DNA from: Alphaproteobacteria bacterium
Lineage (GTDB): Bacteria; Pseudomonadota; Alphaproteobacteria; UBA6615
Length of the DNA stretch: 64,000 nucleotides
Assembly: GCA_021774445.1 (NCBI GenBank)
Contig: JAJFJA010000006.1
Span: forward strand, 1 to 64,000
Direction: 5' to 3'
The notes beneath the pieces are model-generated. The model had not been told where the DNA came from and searched no databases. It was given only the letters and a program-made list of their open reading frames with translations. This document shows, one piece after another, positions 23,032 to 32,331 of this stretch; within the stretch, counting starts at the first letter, position 1, and each line of letters starts with the position of its first letter. Position numbers and translations under genes: made by a program.

Positions 23032-24165
23032 TTAGCCACCCAACGCCGTGGCCGGGTCGATCTTGAGGGCGAGCCGCACCCCGAGGCCGCTTGCGACGAC
23101 ACAAACCAGGATCACCGCAGCCGCGAGTGCGAGCCCATCTTCTGGCAGCAGCACCACGCGGCGCGGGAAGTAGTCCTTGATCGTGGCGATCAGCAGTGCC
23201 CCGAAGCCGAAACCGATCACGCCCATGGCAAGGGCCTGTTGCACGATCAGACCGATGATCGTGCGATCCGGCGCGCCGATGAGCTTGAGGGTGGCGATCT
23301 CCCGCAGCTTGTCCATCGTCATCGTGTAGAGGATCAGCGCGATAATCACCGCGGAGACGATCAGCAGCAGGCCGGTGAACAGGCCGATCTGCTTGCGCGC
23401 CCGCTCGACGACGGAGCGGGTCAGAATGGTTTCCTGCCCGGCTTGGGTCGTTGCCGCAAGGTGCTTCCAGCGCCGCGCGGCTTCCGCCACGCTCTCGGGC
23501 GCCGCATTCGGCGAGACGCGGGCAATGACGGCGTTGATCGTATCAGTGTTGCCGGGGCCGGTGCCCCGGGCAACCTCCCGGCGCGCCGCCGGCGGGGCTA
23601 ATTCGAACTGAAGCTCCTGCGAATCCAGAAGCGTGATGTAGATGACCGGATCGCCGCCGGAGGAAACCTGACCGTCGGTCAGGCCGACGACCGTAAAACT
23701 GTTGCGGCCCAGTGCCAGGCGATCGCCAAGCGCCAGCCCAGAGCGCTTGTCGGCCACCATTTCGTAGTGGGCTCGGCCAATCGGTCGACCGGCGACGATC
23801 CGGTCAGGACCGCCGGGGCGGCCCGGTTCGTAGCCGACGACATACAACCGAAGTTTCTGCCCGACATAGGGGGCCTCGATGGACTGGTAGGTCACGCTGC
23901 CCGCCGCGCTGACTCCTTGAAGGCGGGCGATCGCCTCCCGCGTATCGCCCGGAATGCGCGAGGACTCGGCAAACGGTCCGCGCGTGCCCGATTCCACCAC
24001 CCAGACATCGGCCGCGGGAGCGCGGACCAGCGTCAGCGCGTCCTCGACCAGGCCCCGGTAGATGCCGATCATCGACAGGACCACGCCCAGCAACAGGCTG
24101 AGACCGAAGCAGGTCAGCAGGAAGCGGCCGAGACTGTGCCGGATATCGCGAAAAGCCAGGTTCAT
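23032..24165 (-). CDS. FtsX-like ABC permease (DevC-like)
   Basis: About 377 residues with four membrane helices: one near residues 15-38 and three in the C-terminal third (LFTGLLLIVSAVIIALILYTM; MGVIGFGFGALLIATI; ALAAAVILVCVVASGLGV). A large periplasmic MacB-PCD-type domain lies between. The coupling sequence LREIATLKLIGAPDRTIIGLI is typical for FtsX permeases. The start at 24165 overlaps the HlyD stop (ATGA). It pairs with the ATPase and the membrane-fusion protein of the same operon. Confidence 0.88.
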   Translation of the reverse strand: MNLAFRDIRHSLGRFLLTCFGLSLLLGVVLSMIGIYRGLVEDALTLVRAPAADVWVVESGTRGPFAESSRIPGDTREAIARLQGVSAAGSVTYQSIEAPYVGQKLRLYVVGYEPGRPGGPDRIVAGRPIGRAHYEMVADKRSGLALGDRLALGRNSFTVVGLTDGQVSSGGDPVIYITLLDSQELQFELAPPAARREVARGTGPGNTDTINAVIARVSPNAAPESVAEAARRWKHLAATTQAGQETILTRSVVERARKQIGLFTGLLLIVSAVIIALILYTMTMDKLREIATLKLIGAPDRTIIGLIVQQALAMGVIGFGFGALLIATIKDYFPRRVVLLPEDGLALAAAVILVCVVASGLGVRLALKIDPATALGG

Positions 24166-25325
24166 GGCGCGGCCTCCCCCGTCACCTTTGCCGGACGCGC
24201 TTCGCGCAACCCCGGTCGCAGCACGCTGACGACGCGCGCCCCATCGGGCAGGCCCTCGACGATCTCCAGGCGGGAGTCGAGCGTTCTGTGGCCAAATGTG
24301 ACCTTGCGGCGGTGCAGTTCGCCGTCCTCGACGGTCCAGACCGTGCCGTGCGTTCCGTCGAAGCCCGTGACGGCGGTTTCCGGCAGCAGCAACGCCGTGC
24401 CGAGAATGGCGGTTGTGATGAAGACCTCCGCCTGCTCGCCGAGGTGGAAACGTTCCGGGCACTGGTCGCAGGCGATATAGACGCGGCGTTCCTCACTCAC
24501 CCGGTCGCTTTCGATGTCGATGCGGGTCACGTGGCCCTTGAGCATCTGTCGCGGCAGAGATCGCAGGCGGACAACGGCGGGTTGGCCGACTTGGATATCG
24601 CCGGCCCGCGCTTCGTCTACGTAGGCGAGCGCCCAGATCGTTTCCGGAGCCACCAGGGTGAACAGCGCCTCACCGGGGCTTAGAACCGAGCCCAGCTCTT
24701 TGTGACGCTGCACGACAATCGCGTCATAGGGCGCTCTGAGAGTGTGGTGATCGAGCAGAACCAATTCGTAATCGTACTGGGCTTTCGCGTCTTCGAGGGC
24801 GGCCTCGGCGACCTCGATCTCGCTGAGCGCCACGGCCAACTCGGCGGCGGCGACGTCTTCCTCCATCTGCGCTTCGTCAGCGGCCTCGACCGAGACCGTC
24901 TGCCTGGCGACGAGCGCCTGTTTGCGTTCGTTCGTCTGTTTCTTCTGGGCCAGCACCGCGCGTGCCTTGCCGGCGGCGGCTTCCGCCATCTTCACCGCCG
25001 CTTCGGCATTCACCACCCCGGCTCTGGCTTTCGCGACCCGGGCCTCCTGCTCGGCGCTGTGCAGACGTGCGAGCACATCGTCCTTCTTCACCCAATCCCC
25101 GTGATCGGTATTCAATTCGACGAGTGCGGCGCCGACCTCGAAGCCTATTCTCGACAAGATGCGCGCCTCTATTGTGCCCAGGCCAAAGACCTCGATCGGC
25201 ACATTTTCCGCCGGCCGCGCGACTTCCACCGGCAACGGGCGCATGAAAATGAACAGGAGCACGGCCGCCCCCGCCGCGCCGATCCCCAGCAGCGTCAGAA
25301 GATACCGGACTAATCGTTTTCTCAT
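24162..25325 (-). CDS. HlyD-family membrane-fusion protein (DevB-like)
   Basis: About 387 residues. An N-terminal membrane anchor (YLLTLLGIGAAGAAVLLFIFM) is followed by a barrel-sandwich hybrid half, a long alpha-helical hairpin (about 90-175; EAAVKMAEAAAGKARAVLAQ, SEIEVAEAALEDAKAQYDYE), and the returning lipoyl half (LRAPYDAIVVQRHKELGSVLSPGEALFTLV). It links the inner-membrane ABC exporter to an outer-membrane channel, which is not encoded nearby. The start at 25325 overlaps the TetR stop (ATGA). Confidence 0.88.
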   Translation of the reverse strand: MRKRLVRYLLTLLGIGAAGAAVLLFIFMRPLPVEVARPAENVPIEVFGLGTIEARILSRIGFEVGAALVELNTDHGDWVKKDDVLARLHSAEQEARVAKARAGVVNAEAAVKMAEAAAGKARAVLAQKKQTNERKQALVARQTVSVEAADEAQMEEDVAAAELAVALSEIEVAEAALEDAKAQYDYELVLLDHHTLRAPYDAIVVQRHKELGSVLSPGEALFTLVAPETIWALAYVDEARAGDIQVGQPAVVRLRSLPRQMLKGHVTRIDIESDRVSEERRVYIACDQCPERFHLGEQAEVFITTAILGTALLLPETAVTGFDGTHGTVWTVEDGELHRRKVTFGHRTLDSRLEIVEGLPDGARVVSVLRPGLREARPAKVTGEAAP

Positions 25326-25951
25326 GATTTCCCCTTTTTCGCCGCGGCGGTCGGGGTTGTGCGAACGAAGCCTTTCATTTGAACCTCCAGAAGTCGGGTT
25401 CCTTCCTCTGTCAGGTCGAAGTTCCGGCCACTGATCGACCATCTCACGGCAAGGCCCTGGACCAAGCCGACAATCAGGTAGGCGGCATCGTCAGGGTCGA
25501 GATCGTCGCGCAACTCGCCCGCTTCGCTTGCTTGGGTCACCAGCGCGGCGATCAGCCGCTGGAAACGGGTCATGAGGCCAAAGAAGGCTTGGCGCAGACC
25601 CTGATTCTTCGTGTGCAGCTCCCGCGAAAAGATAATCGCGGGAATCGCCGGTGTGGACTGGATCAAACGCAACTGCGTTTCGATGAGGGCGCGAATCCTG
25701 TCGATCGCCGAAGCGTCGCCGCTCTGAGCCTTTGCCCAGCGCGCTTCCATCATGGCCCCAACGCGTATCGCGACCGCCTCCCACAACGCCCGCTTCTTTG
25801 GGAAATGCCGAAATATTCCCGGCTGGGTCAGGCCAACGGCATTCGCTATCGCCTCGGTTGTCAAGCGGTCGGGTCCGAGCTTGTCGGCCAGGCGAAGGGC
25901 AGCGTCTATGATTTCCGCCTTGCGGATTTCGGCCGGTTTTCGGATACGCAC
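25322..25951 (-). CDS. TetR family regulator of the ABC exporter operon
   Basis: About 209 residues. The N-terminal HTH is EIIDAALRLADKLGPDRLTTEAIANAVGLTQPGIFRHFPKKRALW, followed by a helical ligand domain. I start at the GTG at 25951 because the 24-bp palindrome 25961-25984 would then lie immediately upstream as an operator; an ATG at 26002 would place the palindrome inside the coding region. It is the first gene of the exporter operon and overlaps hlyD by 4 bases. Confidence 0.85.
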   Translation of the reverse strand: MRIRKPAEIRKAEIIDAALRLADKLGPDRLTTEAIANAVGLTQPGIFRHFPKKRALWEAVAIRVGAMMEARWAKAQSGDASAIDRIRALIETQLRLIQSTPAIPAIIFSRELHTKNQGLRQAFFGLMTRFQRLIAALVTQASEAGELRDDLDPDDAAYLIVGLVQGLAVRWSISGRNFDLTEEGTRLLEVQMKGFVRTTPTAAAKKGKS

Positions 25952-25960
25952 TGGGACCCC

Positions 25961-25984
25961 GTTAATGAGTTTGTTATCACTAAC
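25961..25984. promoter_or_regulatory. 24-bp palindrome, probable TetR operator
   Basis: GTTAATGA (25961-25968), an 8-base spacer, and TCACTAAC (25977-25984) form inverted arms with one mismatch, just upstream of the exporter tetR. The region is AT-rich compared with its flanks. Confidence 0.6.
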
Positions 25985-26070
25985 TAGTGTGGGCCACGAC
26001 ACATTTCAATCGCCGGACGACTCTGATTGTCGGGTTCGCCCCTAGCTCGATTGGCAGCCCGGACCAAGCC

Positions 26071-26168
26071 TAAGCCAGCACCGGCTCCAGACGGTCCAGC
26101 GCCTTCGAAAGTGTCTCCGGGGTCGCCGCGAAACACAGCCGCATACAGCCCTCCCCGGCCGGCCCGAA
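26071..26168 (-). pseudogene. Duplicate of the aminotransferase 3' end
   Basis: Ninety-eight bases match 28149-28246, the 3' end of the intact aminotransferase gene, with three substitutions (95/98). The copy covers all but the outermost base of the stop codon region. It has the same orientation as the intact gene and lies on the far side of the adenylate cyclase gene, making a 98-bp direct repeat around it. Confidence 0.9.
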
Positions 26169-26240
26169 CCGAGGCCCAGGGCCACTTCTCAGCAGACGCC
26201 CCTGGCGCTTAAGCCCTAGTCCGGGTTTGCGCCTTAGCGG

Positions 26241-27977
26241 TCATGTCGATAAGCCCGCCTTGCGCAGGCCGTCGACCAGCAGATCAACGTCGGCGATGTT
26301 TTTGTAGGGCAGAAGGTTTAGCAGCGATGCAATTGAAAATTCCGGATTGATCCGCCGCACCTCGGCCAGCTGGGTGCGCGCCTGAGTGCTCTCTCCCAAA
26401 TGGCCGTGGCACGCCGCGAGAAAGACGTGCGGCCACAATGCCTCGGGATTGCGAACAACGCCTCGTTTGAGCGCCACGACCGCCTCGTCAAAGCGGCGCA
26501 TCGCCAGATTGGCCAAGCCGATATAGTGGGGATAGAAAAAAGGATAAAACGGATTGAGGCGCATCGCTTTTTCGATCAACGCGATCACTTCCTCGTTGTC
26601 ACCGGAGAAGTGCATGGCGCCCGCCAACGTGGCGTAGGCGTCGGCGTTGCTGGGCTCCAGTTCGATCCAGCGCCGCGCGGTCGCGATGGCTTCCGCGTGC
26701 TGCCTTTTGAACAGGTGAACGGTGCTCAGCGCCTCCTGCACGAGCGGTAGTGTCGGGTCGCGCGCCTTCGCCTGTTGCGCCAATTCGAACGCGCGGTCGA
26801 GCGTCGGTTCCGAGCCCATGAACCACTCCTGCACATACGTCTCGGCCAGGCCGGCATAGGGCTCAGCATAGTCCGGGTCCAGCGTGATCGCCCGCTCATA
26901 GAGTTCGCCGGCGGCGGCGTTGCTGTCCTTTGAGAACAAGCGGTACTGCTCACGACCGCGCAGGACGCAGTCGTAGGCCTCGGGGTTGTGGGTTTGTTCG
27001 CGCGCTTCGAGTGCCGCGGCGCCGCCGACGAGTTTGACTTCCAGGGCGCGTACGATCTTTTCCGTGACATCGTCCTGCACCGCGAAGATATCCTCGAGGC
27101 CGCGGTCATAGCGCTCGGCCCATAGATGCCCGCCAGAGCGCCCGTCGATCAGCTGCGCGTTTATCCGCACACGTCCGCCGGCCTTCCGCACGCTTCCTTC
27201 CAGGACGTAGCGCACACCCAGATCGCGGCACACATCCTGGACCTTGGCGGCCTTGCCTTTGTACGTGAAGGTCGAGTTGCGCGAGATCACCATCACGTCG
27301 GGGATCCTCGAGATCTCCGTGATGATGTCCTCGGTGATGCCGTCCGAAAAGTACGCCTGCTCTGGATCACTCGACATATTGTCGAAGGGCAGTACGGCGA
27401 TGGACGGCTTGTCGGGGAGTGGCAATGGCTCAGCGATGGTCGCAATACCTGCGGCAGCCGAAACGGCGAGCGTCCACTGCCACACCCGGACCGGGCGGGC
27501 GATGTTCTTGACTTCCTTCTCGCCCAAATCCTCAAAATGCAGGTCGAGCCGATCACGCACCTGCTCGTAAACGCTTCCCGAGACGCAAATCCCACCGGGC
27601 TGGGCAAGGCTCTCCAGCCTCGCGGCCACATTTACGCCGTCGCCTTGTATGTCGTCTCCGTCTATGACCACGTCGCCCAGGTTGATGCCGACGCGAAACT
27701 CCATCCGCTTATCCTCCGGTAAACCGGAGTTGTGTTCAGCCACGGCTCGCTGTGATGCAACGGCGGCGCGCACCGCATCTACGACGCTTGGGAACTCCGC
27801 TAGCATGCCGTCACCCATAAGCTTGACGATCCGCCCGTTATGTTCGCCGAGGATCGGGTCTAAGAGATCGGCCCGCAGGGCTTTGAGGGCCACTATCGTG
27901 CCTTCCTCGTCAGCTCTTATCAGCCGCGAATACCCGACCACATCGGTGGCCAGAATGGCGGCAAGACGGCGATCCAT
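26241..27977 (-). CDS. Class III adenylate/guanylate cyclase with TPR repeats
   Basis: About 578 residues. Residues 1-175 form a class III cyclase domain: metal-binding Asp in LATDVVGYSRLIRADEEGT, KLMGDGMLAEF, and the transition-state Asn/Arg in GDGVNVAARLESLAQPGG. Then comes a TolB-like segment (KPSIAVLPFDNMSSDPEQAYFSDGITEDIIT) and TPR-type helical repeats to the end. This domain order is common in rhizobial and other alphaproteobacterial cyclases. It starts at the ATG at 27977 after GGGAGGATACGC; the open frame upstream to 28106 is not family-like. Signal sensed is unknown. It is flanked by direct repeats of an aminotransferase end. Confidence 0.85.
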   Translation of the reverse strand: MDRRLAAILATDVVGYSRLIRADEEGTIVALKALRADLLDPILGEHNGRIVKLMGDGMLAEFPSVVDAVRAAVASQRAVAEHNSGLPEDKRMEFRVGINLGDVVIDGDDIQGDGVNVAARLESLAQPGGICVSGSVYEQVRDRLDLHFEDLGEKEVKNIARPVRVWQWTLAVSAAAGIATIAEPLPLPDKPSIAVLPFDNMSSDPEQAYFSDGITEDIITEISRIPDVMVISRNSTFTYKGKAAKVQDVCRDLGVRYVLEGSVRKAGGRVRINAQLIDGRSGGHLWAERYDRGLEDIFAVQDDVTEKIVRALEVKLVGGAAALEAREQTHNPEAYDCVLRGREQYRLFSKDSNAAAGELYERAITLDPDYAEPYAGLAETYVQEWFMGSEPTLDRAFELAQQAKARDPTLPLVQEALSTVHLFKRQHAEAIATARRWIELEPSNADAYATLAGAMHFSGDNEEVIALIEKAMRLNPFYPFFYPHYIGLANLAMRRFDEAVVALKRGVVRNPEALWPHVFLAACHGHLGESTQARTQLAEVRRINPEFSIASLLNLLPYKNIADVDLLVDGLRKAGLST

Positions 27978-28147
27978 GCGTATCCTCCCTGCCGCGAAGA
28001 TTAGCGGCGATCGGACCGGAAATCCATGCGCGCAGTCGATAGCGTTGAATGTCTCAAATCGGCTAAACCGAGAACTGCGCGGCCTTAGCTTGCGCGTCCG
28101 GAACATGTCCGGCGTGGTCGCTCAAGCGGCGCTTATGAGTACTGAGC

Positions 28148-29320
28148 TTAAGCGAGCGCCGGCTCCAGACGGTCCAGCGCCTTCGAAAGTGTCTCCGGGG
28201 TCGCCGCGAAACACAGCCGCATATAGCCCTCCCCGGCCGGCCCGAAGGCAGCACCGGGCGCCAGCCCGACCTTCGCCTTATGCAGCACCTCGCGCGCCAA
28301 GGCATAACTGTCCGTGATGCCGTCCACGGCGAAGAAGGCGTAAAACGCCGCTTCCGGCCGCGCCATCCTAATCCGCGGCCAGGCGCCCAGTCGTTGATAA
28401 ACCACGTCGCGATTACGCCGATAGCGATCGACGATTTCCGCGACATAGGCCTCGCCGTCACGCAACGCCGTAATGCCGGCGTGCTGCACAAAGGTCGTCG
28501 GCGCCGCGATATTGTACTCCTGCAGCATCGCCAGGGCCTGGCCGATCTCCGGCGCATGGGTCATCCAACCCAGCCGCCACCCGGTCATCGACCAGCTTTT
28601 CGAAAAACTGTTGACCGCGATCAACCGGTCTTCCGGTTCGGCGATATCGAGGAATGACGGCGCCCGCGCCTGCTCGTAGGCCAGCCGCTCATAAACCTCG
28701 TCGGCAACGATCGTGACCCCACGTTTGCGGCAGGCTTCCAGCAACGCGACCTGCTGCCCTCGATCCATCACCCAACCGGTCGGATTGCCCGGCGAGTTCA
28801 CGAACACCACCCGGGTGTTGTCGTCCATCAGGTCGATGAGGTTATCCAGATCCAGGCGCCACCCGTCGCCGCCCAGCGAGAGGAAGGCGTGCCGGGTCTC
28901 TGCGCCCATGATATGCGCCGTTTCGACGCAATTGGGCCACACCGGCGTCACCACCACCATGTTGTCGCCGGCCTCCAGCAACAGCTCCGCGGCAATCATG
29001 ATCGCCGCCATGCCCGACGCGGTTACCGTAATCCGAGACGGGTCGATCGGCCGGCCATGGAGACCGGTCATATAGGTCGAGAGTTCCTGCCGCAGCGGCG
29101 GAATGCCCCGATTCGGTGTGTACAGCGTCTGGCCCGCCCGCAACGAGGCCACCGCCGCATCGTTAATAAAATCCGGCGTCGTATCGTCGCCCTCGCCGAA
29201 CCACAGCGGGATCACGTCATCGAGGCCCATGCCTTCGTCGGAGATCCGCCGGATCAGCGAATCCCGCAACTGGGTCACCGCCGGACGCATTAATCTCCCA
29301 GGTTGCCTGCTTGCTGACAT
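28148..29320 (-). CDS. Class I/II PLP-dependent aminotransferase
   Basis: About 390 residues. Features include TLYTPNRGIPPLRQEL (N-terminal substrate region), NSPGNPTGWV (Asn contacting PLP), VADEVYERL (Asp-Glu-x-Tyr), and the Schiff-base Lys in NSFSKSWSMTGWRLGW. The C-terminal Arg region is YMRLCFAATPE. Specificity (aspartate, aromatic or other) cannot be fixed from sequence. The start at 29320 has AAAAAGG about 5 bases upstream; an ATG at 29347 is the alternative. Its 3' end is duplicated at 26071-26168. Confidence 0.87.
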   Translation of the reverse strand: MSASRQPGRLMRPAVTQLRDSLIRRISDEGMGLDDVIPLWFGEGDDTTPDFINDAAVASLRAGQTLYTPNRGIPPLRQELSTYMTGLHGRPIDPSRITVTASGMAAIMIAAELLLEAGDNMVVVTPVWPNCVETAHIMGAETRHAFLSLGGDGWRLDLDNLIDLMDDNTRVVFVNSPGNPTGWVMDRGQQVALLEACRKRGVTIVADEVYERLAYEQARAPSFLDIAEPEDRLIAVNSFSKSWSMTGWRLGWMTHAPEIGQALAMLQEYNIAAPTTFVQHAGITALRDGEAYVAEIVDRYRRNRDVVYQRLGAWPRIRMARPEAAFYAFFAVDGITDSYALAREVLHKAKVGLAPGAAFGPAGEGYMRLCFAATPETLSKALDRLEPALA

Positions 29321-29489
29321 ACCAGCCTTTTTCGCTACATCATCCATGGGGAGAACTGTTACTGACCGGCCCAGCTCGCATCAACCACATAGTTGTGGGA
29401 CGCGCCGGGTGCGGCCACCGTGATGCCTCAATTATTGCGCCGATCCCCGGCCACGAAAAAGCGGTCGTCCGCGTCCGACGCGACCCGTT

Positions 29490-30359
29490 CTATCCGTCGA
29501 ACCGCGGCTCGATTAGCCCCTTCACCCCTGGCTGCATGGCAAAAATGCCACCCGCGAGGGGCGCTTCCGCCAATGCCGCAGCATCTAGCCCAATTCGGGC
29601 AGAGGTTATATAGAGCACATCCAAATCCGCACCGCCGAAGGCACAGGACGTAACCCGCGGCACCGGCAGCCGTACCACCCGTTCTACCTGGCCTGTCGGG
29701 TCATAGCGGGTCACCCGCCAACCATCCCAATGGGCGCCCCATACAAACCCATCGGCATCCACGGTTAGCCCGTCCGGAACGCCGGCATCGTCATCGACGC
29801 GGGCGAATATCCGACGCTTCTCAATATCGCCGGTGGCTGCATCGAAGTCGTAAGCATAGATCGTGCGGCCCGCCGAATCCGTGAAATACATGGTCTTATT
29901 GTCGGGGCTCCAGCCCAAGCCGTTCGTCACCACGAAGCCGGCCGGAAATCGCTTCACCGTGTCATCCCGGTCGAGACGATAGAGATCGCCTCTCGCTTCG
30001 CCTTCTTCATGGTCCATCGTCCCGGCCCAGAAGCGGCCCTGACGGTCACATTTGCCATCATTGAACCGGTCTCCCGGCTGCATCTCCTGCGGCCGGACGA
30101 TCACCTCGGCATGGCGGCTATCCGGATCGAAACGATAGAACCCGTCCCGCAACGCCAGCACCAGGCCACCTTGTATGCGCAAGGCCAAGGCGCCGACCAG
30201 ATCCGGCACCTCGATCGCCTCGCTGCTACCGCGCACCGGATCGAACCGGTTGATTGACGGCGCCAGAATATTCACCCACCACAAGCATTGTTGCGCCGGA
30301 TCCCAAACCGGACCCTCGCCGAGCTCGGCAGCGGCGTCGAGCACGCAAGTCACGGCCAT
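29490..30359 (-). CDS. SMP-30/gluconolactonase family sugar lactonase
   Basis: A 289-residue six-bladed beta-propeller. The family's metal ligands appear as the Glu in ELGEGPVWD (about residue 14), the Asn of VTNGLGWSPD and the Asp of GVPDGLTVDADG. The opening and RFNDGKCDRQGRFWAGTMD are characteristic of sugar-lactone hydrolases (arabinono-, glucono-, xylonolactonases). It lies 18 bases downstream of the arabinonate-type dehydratase on the same strand, so it probably opens the lactone whose acid the dehydratase then dehydrates. Confidence 0.9.
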   Translation of the reverse strand: MAVTCVLDAAAELGEGPVWDPAQQCLWWVNILAPSINRFDPVRGSSEAIEVPDLVGALALRIQGGLVLALRDGFYRFDPDSRHAEVIVRPQEMQPGDRFNDGKCDRQGRFWAGTMDHEEGEARGDLYRLDRDDTVKRFPAGFVVTNGLGWSPDNKTMYFTDSAGRTIYAYDFDAATGDIEKRRIFARVDDDAGVPDGLTVDADGFVWGAHWDGWRVTRYDPTGQVERVVRLPVPRVTSCAFGGADLDVLYITSARIGLDAAALAEAPLAGGIFAMQPGVKGLIEPRFDG

Positions 30360-30377
30360 GACCTTCGCCTCCCGGGC

Positions 30378-32099
30378 CTAGTGGCTCTCACGCGGGATCG
30401 GGGCGCCGCTTGAGCCAACCAGAAAGTCCAAATCGGCGCCCTGATCGGCCTGCAGAACATGCTGGGTGTAGAGGCTGTAATAGCCCCGCTCCATGGCCGC
30501 GGGCGGTGCTGTCCAGCGCTCCCGCCGACGCGCCAGTTCGTCATCGCTGACATCCAGATGCAGGCGCCGGCCGGCAACATCCAACTCGATCATGTCGCCA
30601 TTGGCGACCAAGGCCAAGGTGCCGCCGGCCGCCGCCTCCGGAGCCGTGTGCAACACGACCGTGCCGTAAGCGGTGCCGGACATTCGGGCGTCGGAAATCC
30701 GCACCATGTCGGTCACACCCTGCTTCAGGATTTTCTCCGGCAGCGCCATGTTGCCCACCTCCGGAAACCCTGGATAACCCTTCGGCCCGCAGTTTTTCAG
30801 CACCAGGATGTCGTCGGGCGTCACATCGAGATCCGGATCATCGACCTTCGCCTTATAGTCGTCGATGTCCTCGAACACCACGGCCCGCCCGCGATGCTGC
30901 ATCAGCTCCGGCGTCGCCGCCGACGGCTTCAGCACCGCGCCCAGCGGCGCCAGATTGCCGCGCAGCACCGCAATGCCGCCCTGGTCTTTGAACGGCGTTC
31001 CCCGCGCATAGATCACCTCGCGGTTAAAGCACTCCGCACCGGCGATATTTTCACCGACCGTCTTGCCCGACACGGTCAGCGCGTTCAGGTCCAGGATGTC
31101 GCCGATCTCGCGCATCACAGCCGGCAGACCGCCGGCATAGTAAAAATCCTCCATCAGATATTTGCCCGACGGCATCAGGTTCACCAGGCATGGCAGGTCG
31201 CGCCCCAGCCGGTCCCAATCGTCCAGCGTCAAATCGACGCCGATCCGACCGGCGATCGCCAGCAGATGCACCACGGCGTTTGTCGACCCGCCGATCGCGC
31301 CGTTGACGCGGATGGCGTTCTCGAAGGCCGGCTTGGTCAGAACCTGCGACAACCGCAGATCCTCATCGACCATCTCGACGATGCGCCGGCCGGCCAAATG
31401 AGCGAACGCATAGCGCCGGCTATCCGCCGCCGGGATCGCCGCGTTGCTCGGCAGGGCGACCCCTAGCGCTTCCACCATCGACGCCATCGTCGACGCCGTC
31501 CCCATGGTCATGCAGTGGCCGGCCGACCGCGACATGCCGGCCTCCGCATCCATAAAATCTTCCAGCGTCATCGCGCCGGCGCGGACATCCTCGGAGAACC
31601 GCCACACATCCGTGCCCGAGCCGATATCCTCACCACGGAACTTGCCGTTCAGCATCGGACCGCCGGACAGCACCAGGGTCGGCAGATCGCAGCTGGCCGC
31701 CCCCATCACCAGCGACGGCGTGGTCTTGTCGCAGCCTGTCAGTAGGACCACCGCGTCCAAAGGATTGGCGCGGATTGACTCCTCGACGTCCATCGCCACC
31801 AGGTTGCGGAACAACATGGTCGTCGGTCGCATGATCGTCTCGCCCAGGCTCATCACCGGGAATTCCACCGGAAAGCCGCCCATCTCGTAGACGCCGCGCT
31901 TCACATGCTCGGCCACCTTGCGGAAATGGGCGTTACACGGCGTCAACTCCGACCAGGTATTGCAGATGCCGATCACCGGGCGACCATCGAACACATGCGA
32001 CGGCAACCCCTGGTTGCGCATCCAGCTTCGATGCACGAAGGCGTCCCGGTCGTTGCCGCCGAACCAGTGTGTACTGCGTCTTTTTTTGTTTGATGACAT
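30378..32099 (-). CDS. IlvD/Edd family sugar-acid dehydratase, L-arabinonate dehydratase-like
   Basis: About 573 residues. It shows the fingerprint of Fe-S sugar-acid dehydratases: cluster Cys in GICNTWSELTPCN (residues about 46 and 55), GCDKTTPSLVMG and GHCMTMGTASTMA, and catalytic Ser in ISDARMSGTAYG. The overall pattern (KKRRSTHWFGG start, GGPMLNGKFRGEDIGSGTDVW, MPSGKYLMEDFYYAGGLP) is close to what I know of L-arabinonate dehydratase of Rhizobium. The ATG at 32099 is chosen; the frame before it is low-complexity. It is divergent from the TPP-riboswitch transporter. With the lactonase it forms an oxidative sugar pathway segment; exact sugar not certain. Confidence 0.88.
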   Translation of the reverse strand: MSSNKKRRSTHWFGGNDRDAFVHRSWMRNQGLPSHVFDGRPVIGICNTWSELTPCNAHFRKVAEHVKRGVYEMGGFPVEFPVMSLGETIMRPTTMLFRNLVAMDVEESIRANPLDAVVLLTGCDKTTPSLVMGAASCDLPTLVLSGGPMLNGKFRGEDIGSGTDVWRFSEDVRAGAMTLEDFMDAEAGMSRSAGHCMTMGTASTMASMVEALGVALPSNAAIPAADSRRYAFAHLAGRRIVEMVDEDLRLSQVLTKPAFENAIRVNGAIGGSTNAVVHLLAIAGRIGVDLTLDDWDRLGRDLPCLVNLMPSGKYLMEDFYYAGGLPAVMREIGDILDLNALTVSGKTVGENIAGAECFNREVIYARGTPFKDQGGIAVLRGNLAPLGAVLKPSAATPELMQHRGRAVVFEDIDDYKAKVDDPDLDVTPDDILVLKNCGPKGYPGFPEVGNMALPEKILKQGVTDMVRISDARMSGTAYGTVVLHTAPEAAAGGTLALVANGDMIELDVAGRRLHLDVSDDELARRRERWTAPPAAMERGYYSLYTQHVLQADQGADLDFLVGSSGAPIPRESH

Positions 32100-32331
32100 A
32101 GTCGCTCGGTCCCTTCGGCATCTGCGGTCGCGGCGCGCCGTCCAATTACCGCATCTATGACGTGAAAGCGGGTCACCGCCGCGATTGGCCGCACGGCGCT
32201 CGCCGATGATCGCAATTCTATTTGTATGATTATAGTAGCGCGCCGGCCGACTCAACGCCATGCGCCTTGCCGCCGCAACGCTATTTGGCGGAGTTGACTT
32301 CCGCCCCGGCGCCCTCCATCGTTACGCCGAC

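Noticed and set aside
19904..28147. Classical mobile element (phage, transposon, ICE)
   Set aside because: No integrase, transposase, relaxase or tRNA attachment site was found; only the gene-end repeats indicate insertion.
32212..32235. AT-rich CTAT-TTGTATGATT-ATAG segment as an operator for the sugar dehydratase
   Set aside because: Arms are only four bases and no regulator gene is adjacent; it may simply contain the promoter (TATGAT at 32225-32230) of the riboswitch operon.
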